From: Thermopolyspora sp044507605
Lineage (GTDB): Bacteria > Actinomycetota > Actinomycetes > Streptosporangiales > Streptosporangiaceae
Assembly (NCBI GenBank): GCA_044507605.1
Contig: JBIQJI010000009.1
Span: 66,516-130,515 of the forward strand
Length of the DNA stretch: 64,000 nt
Reading direction: 5' to 3'
The notes beneath the pieces are model-generated. The model was not told where the DNA came from. It saw only the letters and a list, made by a program, of their open reading frames with translations, and ran no database searches. Positions within the stretch are counted from its first letter, which is position 1. The number at the start of each line of letters is the position of its first letter. Both the position numbers and the translations under genes were made by a program. This document shows positions 8,516 to 17,978 of the stretch, piece after piece.

Positions 8516-9026
8516 TTCGCCTCCCAGTCCGACGACGACGGCCACCCTGACCTGAACGGCCACCACATAGACCTCGACGGCGTCGCGCCAATCCCGGCCG
8601 GCGCCGTCGCCCTATCCGCCGACCCGCCGGTCACGCCGACCCGCCGGTCACGTCGGTCCGCCGGTCCGTTGGTCTGTTGGTCCGCCGGCTCGGCGGGCGG
8701 CGATGCGCCCGTCCGTCCGCAGAGCGCCTCCGGCGTGCCCGTCGTGGCCCGCACCCGGAACCGACAGGGCCGGGCAAGGCGCCGGTGAGACCGCCGACCT
8801 GTGCCGGTGGGCCGTTGCTTCGTCGGTCCGAGCCGACGGGGCTCGGCAGGGCTTGTGGGCGCCCACCCGTGTCGGTGAGGCCGCCGATCCTGTCGCCCAC
8901 CGTCTCCTCCGGCGTCTCCTCCGGCGGAGCTCTGCCCTGCCGATCTCCTCACCGTGCCCGAGCGCCCCCAGCCTCCTTCTCCCGGATGCCCTCGGCATCC
9001 TCGCGGTGGCCCGCCCAAGGGGCGAT
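8516..9026. other. Convergent intergenic gap, WXG100 / FtsK gene
   Basis: 511 bp between two gene ends. It contains a 17-bp perfect tandem duplication (8617-8633 and 8634-8650, core CGACCCGCCGGTCA), further CCGGTCCG-type echoes to about 8690, and a doubled CGTCTCCTCCGG near 8900. No gene and no convincing terminator hairpin were found. Confidence 0.5.
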
Positions 9027-12000
9027 TCAGCTGGGAAGGGCGACCTGGACGGGGGTCACGACGCCGGAGGTGATCAGCAGGCCGCGGCCGGGCGGGCCGC
9101 CTGTGGCGCCTCGGGGCAGGCGTACGGAGAGCAGGTCGCCATCGGCGGGGCTCTGTACCGACAGGAGCAGCCCGGTGCGGGACTTGCGGGTCTCAGCGAC
9201 GAACCCGCGATAGGCGGTCGCCAGGTCACCCGTCGTACCGGCGATCAGGAGACCGTGGTCGCCGTCCCGCCCGCTGCGCAGGATCTCTTCGAGGGCTCCG
9301 CCGAGGGCGCTGTCGGGGGAGACCAGTTCGGCGTCGTCGACCACGACGACGTAGCGGTCGAGCCCTCCGACCACGGCGGCGAGCCGAGCGCGATCGGCCG
9401 CATCGGCCCGCCCGCCGCCCTCGGTGCCCGTGTCGAGCCGGCCCAGAGCCCCGTCGAACACGGCGAGCACGCCCTCAACGCCCGCCAGGTCGCGCAGCGG
9501 GCTTCGGCGCGGGGTGACGACGACGACCGGGACCTTCTCGGCGATCAGCGAGGTGGCGGCGGTCATCAGCGCCGATGACCGGCCCGAGCGGGCCGGACCC
9601 GCGATGATCGCGCCGGGGCCCTGCGTCAGCAGATCGACGCCGAGGGGCGCGAGCGCGTCGCCGCCGGCGCCGAGCAGAGCCCACAGCGGCCCGGGCGGCC
9701 GGAACGACGGTGTCAGGGCCAGCGCCTGACTCATGGTGATGCGCATGGGGAGCGCGTCGACCCGTAGCGGGGGCACGTCGGGCGGGCCCCACCGGTCGGT
9801 GGCGGCCCGGGCCAGCGCCTGTAGTGCGGCGACCTGGGCCGGGCCGGCGGGGTCCTCGCACAGCAGCGCGATCTGGCTTTCGATCAGACCGCCGTCGCCC
9901 ATGTGCAGGGCCCGGCCGGGCGGCATGGACGCGGGCAGGTCCTTCGCGGGCAGCCCTGCCAGGCCGTAGTCGGCGGCGTCGGCGAGCCGCAGCACCAGCC
10001 GGTCGTCGAACACCGTGGAGATCTGCCCGAGCAGCCCGGAGCGGTCGGCGGTGACGACGGCCCGCAGGCCCACGGCGGGCCCTTCCCGCAGCAACTGCAG
10101 GAACGTTTCGACGAGCCGGCCGTAGTCGTACTGCTCGAAGCCCGCGACGAACCCCTCCCAGCGGTCCAGCATCAGCACCAGCCACGGCATCCCCGAGGCG
10201 GCGCCGCCGGCCCGTGCCTCCGCCAGCGAGGCGCATCCCGCTTCGGCCAGCACCTGCTGGCGCCGTCCCACCTCGCCGCGCAGCCTGGCGAGCAGCCGTT
10301 CCACCCGGTCGACCTGGTCGCGCGTCACCACGGCCCCGCAGTGCGGCAAGGCCACCAAGGGCAGCAGCGCCCCCGAGCCGCAGTCGATCGCGTGCACATG
10401 CACGTCGGCAGGCGAGGCCCCGGCGGCGATGGCCCCGGCCAGTGTGCGCAGGGCGGTCGACCGCCCGCTGCGGGCGGCCCCCGCGATCAGCAGATGCCCG
10501 CCACGTACCAGGTCGAGCGTCAGCGGCCGCCGCGCCTGCTCCCACGGCAGGTCCGTCACACCGAACGGCAGCGGTTCCACCTCCCGCCCTTCACCGGGCC
10601 CACGAGCCGGAGCGCCCGCCGCGAAGGGCTCGGCGGCGACGTTCGCGAGCGTGTGCTCGGTGCTGCGGGTCTCGAAGGTGCGCTCAGGGCCGTGGACGGG
10701 GCCGCGGACAGGGGCGGGGGCAGGACTGAGGACAGGGCCCAGGATCAAGTGATCGTCGAGCGGCGGGAGCCAGGGGCTCCGCTGTGGTGGCACACCGGCT
10801 TCCCGGGCCGCGTCGCGCAGCGCGTCGACCAGGAGGGCCAGGTCGGTGACGCCCGCGTCCTCCCGCTCGGCCGGGCCGCCGGGGACAGGGTGGCCGAGCG
10901 TCCGCCACGGGAGGTCGATCACGCGGGCGGGCTCGTCGCGAGCGTCCTCCCCGGGGGCGCGGCCACCGACCCGCGCGGTCTGCACGGCCGTCGGCGCCCC
11001 GGCTCCGGACTTCACGTAGCAGCGCCCCGGGAACCGTTTGGAGATGTACGCCGCCTCGGGGCCGTCGATGACGTCGGCGGACTCGGTCGAGTCCGTGACC
11101 CGGAGGGCGATCCGCAGCGACGTGTTGGCCTGGATGTCGGCCGTGACGACCCCGCCGGGCCGCTGCGTGGCGAGAATGAGGTGAATGCCGAGCGACCGCC
11201 CTCGCCGGGCGATGTCCACCAGGCCCTCGACGAAGTCGGGCAACTCGGTGACCAGTGCGGCGAACTCGTCGATGATCAGCACGAGCCGCGGCAGCGGCTC
11301 CAGCTCCGCACCCCGGCCGGCCCCGAGTTCCTCCGCCCTGTCCCGACCCTTGGCGAAGCCCGCCCCGCCGAACCCACGACCGGCCCCGTGCCCTCCGGCT
11401 CCCCGCCCATCGAATCGCCCGCCCTCAGAAGAGCCGCCCGCATACGGATCCCCCGCATACGCACCTCTCCCGGACATGCCGGCCGGAGACACGCCGTCCC
11501 CGAACCGGTCGGTGTCGGCCAAGTGGGCCGAGAACCCGCCCACCGCGTCAGCACCGGCGTGTCGGCCTTCGAACCGGCTGTCCTGAGATGTGCCGTCTTG
11601 GGCGGTGCTGCTCCAGGGTTCGCTGTTTCCGGGTGTGTCGGTGTGGGGTGAGCCGATTGGGGGTCTGATGGTGTCGGGTGTGCCGGTGGGGAACATGCCG
11701 GCCGCGTCGCGAGCGGCGTGCCGGCCCTCGAACCGGCCGTCCCACAGCGCGCCGCCGCCGACCGTACTACCCCGCGACGTACCGGCCCCGGATGCGCCGT
11801 CCAGGGGCATTCCGCCCCCGGGAGCGTCGTCCCGAGATATACCGTTCACGGGCCTGCCGGCCCTGGGTGTCGCCGATGTGTTCCCGTGTCTGCTTGCGGC
11901 ACGCAGCTCGTGGTAGTCGTCGATGTCCTTGGCGCCCGCCGCGAGCAGCAGATGCTCGCGGCGTCTGATCTCCGCGGCCAGGGACTGCAGGGCGCGCTGG

Positions 12001-15000
12001 GTGAGATGGCCGTCGAGGTCGCTGACCATGCCGACGGTGTGCGGCAGCCGTACGCACTCCTTGAAGGCGGCCCCGCCCTTGTAGTCGATCAGCACGAACG
12101 TCATCTCGTCGGGCCGGTTGGCCACGGCCAGGGAGGAGATGAGCGTCTGCAGCAGTTCGGACTTGCCGGCGCCCGTCGTGCCCGCGATCAGGGCGTGTGG
12201 CCCGTCCGCGCGCAGGTCGACGGCGAAAGGCCCGTCCGAGCCCATGCCGATCAGGGCCCGGGTCGTCCCTCCGGCGGCCGCCTCCTCCCGGCCCCGACGT
12301 GACCCGCCCTGGCGCGCAGGGTGCTGCCGAAGGCCGGGCCGGGACGGGCCCGCGCCGGTGCGGGCGCGCCACGCGGCGGCGATGTCCGCGCCGGACGGCG
12401 CGGGCAGGCCCAGCAGGTCGAGCAGCCGGACCGAGGCGGGCAGCGCGGTCGCCGGATCGGGGCGGCTGACGTCGCGCAGGGGAGCCAGGGAGCGGGCGAG
12501 GCTCTCCGCCCAGCCGGGGGACACCTGGTCGGCGAGGATGTCGCCCACGGCCTCCAGGCCGCCGCCACGCAGCCGCACCCGGGTCTGGCTCGTGCAGGCC
12601 ACCACGGTCGCGCACTCCTCGGGCAGCAGGTTCTGCTGAGCGTCGATGGCGAGGGTGTAGACACCGGCCCTCGGCCCCTGCCGCAGGATGGTCGGCATGC
12701 CGGGCAGCGATCGCAGGACCTGCGCCCCGTCGAGAACCACCAGAACGTCGTATGGCTGGTCGTTGTAGGAGGCGAAGGCGGGCCCGGCCGCCCCGGCGGC
12801 GGACCAGGCCGGGTCGAGCTCTCCCCAGCCCGCCGAGCGCGCGTCGGGCCGCCTTTCGCGCAGAGTCCGCCCGTAGGACCCGTCGTCGAGGCGTTCGGCG
12901 ATGAGGGCGGCGAGCTCCGCTACGCGGCTCGCCGCCGCCTCCGGGTCGGCGCCCACCATCGCCGCGCAGTCGGCCCCGCGCGGGGCGCAGTGCGGCAGCC
13001 ACCGCACCCAGGACCACTGGTCGGCGGCGTCGGCGTTGGCGGAGAGCACGACGATCGCGAGGTCGCGCGGGCTGTGCAGCGCGGCGGCCTGACCGACCAG
13101 CCAGCGGGCGGTCGCCGTGGAGACCTGCCGGGGCCCGGTCAGGCCGGTCACCCCGAGCGTGCGCAGCGGGAGCGTGACCGGGACGTGGCGAGCGATCGGC
13201 GGAGTCGGCAGCTCCGCGTCACCCGGTGCGCCCTTCTCCTGTACGAACTCCAGCGCTGCCGGCAGATCGGCGAGTCCCAGCCGGAGCAGCAGGGCGTCGG
13301 AGTCGTGGATGCGCCGCTCCCACAGCCGTCGCCTCGGCCCTTTGGCCGTCAGCAGCAGTTCGGCCGGGTCGGGCGCGGCTGTCCGGCGCCGCCGCTCGTC
13401 ATCTGCCCGGCCGACCTCGACCTCACGCTCGAAATCGATCAGGCGTTGACGGTACAGCCGCATCGCCTGGCGGTACTTCTTGCGGCCGTGCCGCCGATCG
13501 CCGATCCACTGCCCGATCATGATCACCGGAGTCATGAGGGCGATCAGCAGGAAATACCACAGATGGAAGACCAGCGCCATGGTGAGCCCGAACGCGGCGG
13601 GCAGCATGGCCGCGAGCAACTGCAGTCGCATGCCCTCCGCCCGCTTGGGCTCCAGCGGCACCTGCAAGCGCATGCGCCGATCGGGCGGCGCGAGCCTGGG
13701 CGGCCGGTTGTACGCCAGGCCGCCATCGGGCAGCGGGTCGAGATGCGCGTCGGGCGGCTCGATCGGCACACACACGAACAACGAGTCGCCGCAGCGCAGC
13801 AGTGCTCCGTCCGCCCAAGCCTCCCGGCGAAGCACCGCCCGCCCCTCGATCTCGGGCCCCGCCCCGCCACCGATGCCCCCGCCGTGCCGGCCCTCGTCAC
13901 CCCCCGCGCGGTCAGCGCCACTGCCGTTGCCCCCGGCACCACGGACCCCGACACTCCGGCCGCCGAACAGCCGCCCGCCGAACAATCGTCCGAGTGGCCG
14001 CCCCCCGCCCGGCCGCCCACCGAGTGACCGCCCGAGTGACCGCCCACCGCGTGGCTCCGCGCCACGGGGGTCCACGCCGCGCGGCTTCGTGCGGGGCATT
14101 CCTGCCTCGTGCAGCCCCATGCCATGCATGTCGGCGCCATAGTGCTCTGGGCGCGTCCCGGGCCGGCGGGTTCCTGCTTGATGTGGCTCGGTACCGCGTG
14201 GCTCGGCACCTCGTGGCAGCAGTGGGCGCTTGCCCGCTTGGCGTAGTGCCGTACCGTACGTTTCGGGGCCGTGAGGTTCCGCTGGATGCGTCCCGGGCGG
14301 ACGCATTCCTGCTTGGCGTAGCTCCGAACCGCGCGTCTCGGCGCTATGCGGCTCCGCTGGGCGGTTGCCCGCCCGGTGCGGTCCCGTACCGCGCAGCTCC
14401 GCACTGCCCGGCGGCGTCGGGCGCGGCTCCTCCTGGCGCAGCTCCGCACCGCGCATCTTCCCGCCGCGCTGCTCTGTATCGCGCGGCTCTGCGGAGCGCG
14501 TCTGCGCCTGGCGCATTCCCGCATCGTGGGCGTCGTGTGGCCGGGCATTGAGTGAGCCGGCGTCGTACCCGCCCGCTTCATGCGTGCCTGCTTCGCGTGA
14601 GCCCGCGGATCGCCAGTCGAGGGCAGGCACGTCGGCAGAGGGCGCGCCCGTGACGGTCAAGCCGTCACCGTGGAGGTCCGGGTCGTCCCGCCTCCTGCTT
14701 TGGCGTTCTGCCCGGTTGGCGTTCGCGTCGTCGAAGACCGCTTCGAGGGCTCTCCTGGCTCTGCCTCGGGCTCTGCCCAGCGGTCGGCCGGTCTCGGCCC
14801 GCTCCCAGCCGGGCCCACCGGCCATCGACGGGCGGTCGCCCTCCGAACGGTCGGACCAGTCGGCCCGGTCGATGGCGGGATCGTTCGAGGGAGGCTCGGC
14901 GAAGCCGAACCGCGGCGTGTCGCCACGCTCGGCGCGTCTGAAGCCGCGGGTGCCTGCATTGCCCGTGGCGCCGGCCTCCGGTCGCCCGGGAGCGGAGCCC

Positions 15001-16190
15001 TCGTAGAGGGCTCCCGGGTCGGATGAGGCCCGGTCACGAGCGAGCCGGGACCGGGGGGTGCGCTTGTGGGCGTGCTCGGAGTCATGGGTAAGGCCGGGGT
15101 GGTTTGCGGGGTCTGAGTGCTTCTTGTCGCCTGTGTGGTTCGCGCGGGCGGTGCCGGTCTCGGTGCGGCGGCCGGGGAGGCCGAGGTGAGCCGGCGGCGG
15201 CTCGATGAAGATGCCCTGCGGCGCTATCCGGACGACCGCGGCGATGCCGGCGAGCGTGGGGTCGTTCACGACGATGGCGCACGCCGGGTCGGAGCCCAGG
15301 GTGTAACCGCCCAAGCCCAGCCGATGCACCGATCCCGCGGCCGGACCGCCGACGACCCGGACCTCCACGATGCCCGTGGGCTCGTCGGTGAGGGTCGAGT
15401 CGGCCGCGACCCGATCGAGGGCGACCAGATCTCCGTCGCGCAGTAGCCCGGACGCCAGAGCACGCGGGTCGAGTCGCCTGCCCTCCAGCCAGAGCGAGGG
15501 CATCGCCGTCGGCAGGGGGATTGGCGCGGCGAGCCCTTCGGCCCCGACCGCCCGGAGCCGAGGCGCACCACCCGTCGCGTCTGCCGACCTATCCCGCAGG
15601 TCCGTAACTGTGTCAGGGGGACGCGACCTATCGGGGAAACCGGGCCCCCTACCTGGCAGGCCTATGGGCCGGTCCATAGGCCGGTCCGTGTTCCCGTCCG
15701 TGAACCGGTTTGTGCGCCCGTTGGTGGGCCGGCCTGTGCGTTCGTCTGTGGGCCGGTCCATGCGCCTGTCCGTTGGTCGGCCCACGGGCTCGGTTGCGAT
15801 CCCGTCCGTGCGCCTGGGCATGTATCCGTCCGCTCGCCCGGCTGCGTATCCGTCCGCGCGTCCGGTTGCGTGTCCGTTCGAGGGCCCGGTTGTGTATCCG
15901 CCCCGGGGTCCGCCCTGGTGGGTTTGTGCTGGGGGAGTTCGCGTTGCGCCCGACGCTGTGCCCGGCTCTGGGCGGGGCGTCGTGTCGCGTACCGGGGTCA
16001 GGGGCGGGCGTGTTGGGGCGGCGAATGGCCTGCCCCGTGGTGGCGCGCTGGGGTGGGGCGGTCGGGCCGGGGTGCGATCGGGGGCGCCGCCCAGGACGGT
16101 GGCGAGCGCGCCTATGGTGGTCGAGTCGTCCGCCTCGATCAGGACGTCGCGCCGATCGTGCTCGGACACGACGGTGAGCGTGATTCGCAC
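9027..16190 (-). CDS. EccC-like FtsK/SpoIIIE secretion ATPase with FHA-like domain
   Basis: 2387 residues from a GTG start chosen because GGGAGG lies 6 nt upstream and the sequence begins with a beta-strand like the ubiquitin-like (YukD-type) N terminus, VRITLTVVSEHDRR. An FHA-like region lies at about 272-335 (GGYTLGSDPACAIVV), two membrane helices at 857-900, and then three FtsK/SpoIIIE modules. Module 1 has an intact Walker A (GTTGAGKSE, near 1335) and Walker B (LVLIIDEF, near 1625). Modules 2 and 3 have GAARSGRST (near 1893) and GPARSGRSS (near 2190), with Arg in place of the Walker lysine. The usual EccC length is about 1300-1500; the excess is low-complexity, repeat-rich insertions, one of about 200 residues lying between Walker A and B of module 1. 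It probably energises export of the WXG100 protein. No EccB, EccD, EccE or mycosin is in the window. Confidence 0.88.
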   Translation of the reverse strand: MRITLTVVSEHDRRDVLIEADDSTTIGALATVLGGAPDRTPARPPHPSAPPRGRPFAAPTRPPLTPVRDTTPRPEPGTASGATRTPPAQTHQGGPRGGYTTGPSNGHATGRADGYAAGRADGYMPRRTDGIATEPVGRPTDRRMDRPTDERTGRPTNGRTNRFTDGNTDRPMDRPIGLPGRGPGFPDRSRPPDTVTDLRDRSADATGGAPRLRAVGAEGLAAPIPLPTAMPSLWLEGRRLDPRALASGLLRDGDLVALDRVAADSTLTDEPTGIVEVRVVGGPAAGSVHRLGLGGYTLGSDPACAIVVNDPTLAGIAAVVRIAPQGIFIEPPPAHLGLPGRRTETGTARANHTGDKKHSDPANHPGLTHDSEHAHKRTPRSRLARDRASSDPGALYEGSAPGRPEAGATGNAGTRGFRRAERGDTPRFGFAEPPSNDPAIDRADWSDRSEGDRPSMAGGPGWERAETGRPLGRARGRARRALEAVFDDANANRAERQSRRRDDPDLHGDGLTVTGAPSADVPALDWRSAGSREAGTHEAGGYDAGSLNARPHDAHDAGMRQAQTRSAEPRDTEQRGGKMRGAELRQEEPRPTPPGSAELRGTGPHRAGNRPAEPHSAETRGSELRQAGMRPPGTHPAEPHGPETYGTALRQAGKRPLLPRGAEPRGTEPHQAGTRRPGTRPEHYGADMHGMGLHEAGMPRTKPRGVDPRGAEPRGGRSLGRSLGGRPGGGRPLGRLFGGRLFGGRSVGVRGAGGNGSGADRAGGDEGRHGGGIGGGAGPEIEGRAVLRREAWADGALLRCGDSLFVCVPIEPPDAHLDPLPDGGLAYNRPPRLAPPDRRMRLQVPLEPKRAEGMRLQLLAAMLPAAFGLTMALVFHLWYFLLIALMTPVIMIGQWIGDRRHGRKKYRQAMRLYRQRLIDFEREVEVGRADDERRRRTAAPDPAELLLTAKGPRRRLWERRIHDSDALLLRLGLADLPAALEFVQEKGAPGDAELPTPPIARHVPVTLPLRTLGVTGLTGPRQVSTATARWLVGQAAALHSPRDLAIVVLSANADAADQWSWVRWLPHCAPRGADCAAMVGADPEAAASRVAELAALIAERLDDGSYGRTLRERRPDARSAGWGELDPAWSAAGAAGPAFASYNDQPYDVLVVLDGAQVLRSLPGMPTILRQGPRAGVYTLAIDAQQNLLPEECATVVACTSQTRVRLRGGGLEAVGDILADQVSPGWAESLARSLAPLRDVSRPDPATALPASVRLLDLLGLPAPSGADIAAAWRARTGAGPSRPGLRQHPARQGGSRRGREEAAAGGTTRALIGMGSDGPFAVDLRADGPHALIAGTTGAGKSELLQTLISSLAVANRPDEMTFVLIDYKGGAAFKECVRLPHTVGMVSDLDGHLTQRALQSLAAEIRRREHLLLAAGAKDIDDYHELRAASRHGNTSATPRAGRPVNGISRDDAPGGGMPLDGASGAGTSRGSTVGGGALWDGRFEGRHAARDAAGMFPTGTPDTIRPPIGSPHTDTPGNSEPWSSTAQDGTSQDSRFEGRHAGADAVGGFSAHLADTDRFGDGVSPAGMSGRGAYAGDPYAGGSSEGGRFDGRGAGGHGAGRGFGGAGFAKGRDRAEELGAGRGAELEPLPRLVLIIDEFAALVTELPDFVEGLVDIARRGRSLGIHLILATQRPGGVVTADIQANTSLRIALRVTDSTESADVIDGPEAAYISKRFPGRCYVKSGAGAPTAVQTARVGGRAPGEDARDEPARVIDLPWRTLGHPVPGGPAEREDAGVTDLALLVDALRDAAREAGVPPQRSPWLPPLDDHLILGPVLSPAPAPVRGPVHGPERTFETRSTEHTLANVAAEPFAAGAPARGPGEGREVEPLPFGVTDLPWEQARRPLTLDLVRGGHLLIAGAARSGRSTALRTLAGAIAAGASPADVHVHAIDCGSGALLPLVALPHCGAVVTRDQVDRVERLLARLRGEVGRRQQVLAEAGCASLAEARAGGAASGMPWLVLMLDRWEGFVAGFEQYDYGRLVETFLQLLREGPAVGLRAVVTADRSGLLGQISTVFDDRLVLRLADAADYGLAGLPAKDLPASMPPGRALHMGDGGLIESQIALLCEDPAGPAQVAALQALARAATDRWGPPDVPPLRVDALPMRITMSQALALTPSFRPPGPLWALLGAGGDALAPLGVDLLTQGPGAIIAGPARSGRSSALMTAATSLIAEKVPVVVVTPRRSPLRDLAGVEGVLAVFDGALGRLDTGTEGGGRADAADRARLAAVVGGLDRYVVVVDDAELVSPDSALGGALEEILRSGRDGDHGLLIAGTTGDLATAYRGFVAETRKSRTGLLLSVQSPADGDLLSVRLPRGATGGPPGRGLLITSGVVTPVQVALPS
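14050..14540 (-). repeat. Degenerate ~23-25-residue repeats inside the FtsK gene
   Basis: The coding strand encodes imperfect repeats of the type GxELRQAGxRPxxxxPAEPxG, several in a row, ahead of the membrane helices. A second repetitive tract lies near 15650-15900, encoding RPTDRRMDRPTDERTGRPTN-like tetrads. Both keep the frame open. They resemble the 25-residue repeats of BTAD protein 1 in period but not in sequence. Confidence 0.7.
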
Positions 16191-16434
16191 GCGCGGCCTC
16201 CCGCGAGTCTCCTGCCGGCATGGCACCCCTGCGAGTCGTACGGGCCTTCGCGTGGTGACGACCGTGCGGGGGCGGGTGGTGGGTCCGGTCGCCGGCGCGC
16301 CGAGGTGGAGCCGGGCCGGCGCGCAGGACGTGATCGGCGGCCGCCACCCGGGCGCCACAGTAACCCGGCGGGCGCTCCGGCTCGTCGCCTTTCCGGGAAT
16401 TTCTATAGATCGTGGCTTCGTGATCGACGACATG

Positions 16435-16461
16435 CGTCTCATTACCCCCATCCGTCTCATT
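16435..16461 (-). promoter_or_regulatory. Direct repeat AATGAGACG, 18-bp period
   Basis: On the minus strand AATGAGACG occurs twice (forward 16435-16443 and 16453-16461), separated by GATGGGGGT. Both copies lie between two GATCGAC elements, about 250 bp upstream of the FtsK start and just upstream of a TATAGA hexamer. The geometry fits an activator or repressor site; the binding protein is unknown. Confidence 0.4.
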
Positions 16462-16731
16462 GATCGACATAAACCCGCCAACCCGGAGCCTCGGTGTGGC
16501 GGACCGGCGCGGCCGTGCCCGGCGGTGGTCGATCCTCGGTGAGAACCCGGGCACGACCGGCCCTCGACCGGCGCTTGATTTCTTCTGGACTTGTTGTCAA
16601 GCACATGGTCAAGGCGTGATTCGGATTCCCCGGTAGGCCGCTGCGATATCCGGCTACGGGCCGCCCGGGCGCCGGCTCTGGACGGCATGAGATCGGTTTT
16701 CCGTGACCCGATCGACCCGGACCCGGCGCCC

Positions 16732-16897
16732 TGTGGATGATTGTCCGCTGCCAACCGGTTGCACGCCGGGCCTGTGGATAACCGGTCTCTCTGTGGATGA
16801 GTTGGCACTGAACCGCACTAGAGTGCGTCCTTTATTCCCGCATGTCCGCTTCGGAGTGCTGTGTTACATGGCGCCACGTCTCGTCGTCTGTGGATAA
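16732..16897. promoter_or_regulatory. Cluster of four DnaA-box-like 9-mers
   Basis: TGTGGATGA (16732-16740), TGTGGATAA (16773-16781), TGTGGATGA (16792-16800) and TGTGGATAA (16889-16897) all lie in the same orientation. TGTGGATAA is the reverse complement of TTATCCACA, the strong bacterial DnaA box; the other two differ by one base. dnaA and dnaN are not nearby, so this is not oriC. DnaA titration or DnaA-dependent control of the flanking genes is the plausible role. Confidence 0.6.
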
Positions 16898-17248
16898 CTT
16901 GTCTCTACTGATGCGCGGCAGGGTCTCTGGTCCGGGCGGCTGCTGGTTCCGGTGCGGATACTGATGTCCCGGTTGTTCGGGATATGTCATCGGCAACCGA
17001 CAGAAATCGGGGTGGCGGGCCCCTGCCGGTCGCCGATTATCGCGATTCAGGTTGACGTCCCGTAGCCATAGCAGATAGGCATGGGTCCGAGATTTTGGCG
17101 CGGGCGAGCGTTCGAATACGCCCATAATGACGTGATTTCCGTATTGGAAGCCGGCTGCCCCGCATCGCCATTTCGAGACCAGTCTGCCCGGCCCCTGGGC
17201 GCGTTGTCGCATGGGCCGGGGATGAAAGACCCCTGGGAGTTCGGGACC

Positions 17249-17977
17249 ATGAGGATCAGCGAAAAGCCCTCGCGTGACGGCCGTCCGTCCCCCGGCCGCG
17301 GCTCCGAGGCGGACGGCGAGTGGGCCGGCCTGTCGGCGCCCGTCTCGCGCAGGCTTCCCGTGCCGCGCCGGGAGCGCAAACCCGCGCTCGCGGCGCTCGC
17401 CGTGCTGCTCGTCCTCGGCGGTGCGCTGGCCACCACGCTGCTCGTGATGCGCACCGGCGACCGCGTCTCGGCCATCCTCATCACGAAACGGCTCGGGGCG
17501 GGCCAGCGCATCGACACGACCGCCATGCGGGAGGTTCGGATCGCCCGCACGGGGGTCGACTACGTGCCCTGGCAGGTGCGCGAGCAGGTGAGCCACGCGT
17601 TCGCCGGCGTCACGATAGTCCCCGGCACACTGCTCACCCGGGCCATGACCAGCAGGGCGAGCCAGGGGCTCGAACCGGGTAAGGCGATCGTCGGCCTGGC
17701 GCTCAAGGCCGGGCAGGCCCCCGCGGGCCTGCGCGAGGGCGATCACGTGCAGGTGATCTATGTGCCGGCCCGCGAGGGCGCCACGAGCCGTGTCCTGGTC
17801 GACCGCGCGGTCGTCCACACGGGTACGAGCGGCGCGGACGCCGATGGTGCGGGCGCGGGCGGTAACGGGGCGCCGGGGCAGGTCACGGTCATCGTCGACG
17901 CCTCGGTCTCCCCGACGGTCGCCCAGTACGCCTCCAGCGGGGAGATCGCCCTGGCCGAGCTGCCGGAGGCGAGCTGA
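17249..17977 (+). CDS. SAF-domain pilus assembly protein (RcpC/CpaB-like)
   Basis: 242 residues, with ATG preceded by GGGAG. A basic cytoplasmic start leads into one membrane helix (about residues 45-66, ALAVLLVLGGALATTLLVM), then an extracytoplasmic SAF fold: GDRVSAILITKRLGAGQRID, followed by the typical 'V..G..L' and LREGDHVQVIYV segments. In Tad systems CpaB/RcpC-type proteins support assembly at the cell surface. It is the first gene of the pilus operon, directly downstream of the DnaA-box gap, and the next gene starts 1 bp after its stop. Part of the C-terminal region (GADADGAGAGGNGA) is low complexity. The family is a good call from layout and context. Confidence 0.8.
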   Translation: MRISEKPSRDGRPSPGRGSEADGEWAGLSAPVSRRLPVPRRERKPALAALAVLLVLGGALATTLLVMRTGDRVSAILITKRLGAGQRIDTTAMREVRIARTGVDYVPWQVREQVSHAFAGVTIVPGTLLTRAMTSRASQGLEPGKAIVGLALKAGQAPAGLREGDHVQVIYVPAREGATSRVLVDRAVVHTGTSGADADGAGAGGNGAPGQVTVIVDASVSPTVAQYASSGEIALAELPEAS

Positions 17978-17978
17978 C

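Larger units (their letters stand above)
16191..17248. other. 1.06-kb divergent regulatory gap between FtsK gene and pilus operon
   Basis: No credible gene lies here. Toward the FtsK gene it has the direct repeat at 16435-16461 and a minus-strand TATAGA hexamer at 16402-16407. The middle carries four DnaA-box-like sequences (16732-16897). Toward the pilus operon there is a TTGACG at 17052-17057 with a weak -10 about 17 bp on, in a locally AT-richer stretch (to about 17150). Confidence 0.6.

Noticed and set aside
16191..16808. N-terminal extension of the FtsK gene up to an ATG at 16808
   Set aside because: The frame is open but Arg/Pro-rich and shadow-like. A strong GGGAGG site and the expected first beta-strand fit the GTG at 16190.
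16732..16897. Chromosomal or plasmid replication origin
   Set aside because: Four DnaA-like boxes are present, but no dnaA, dnaN, rep or AT-rich unwinding region; Streptomyces-type oriC has many more boxes.
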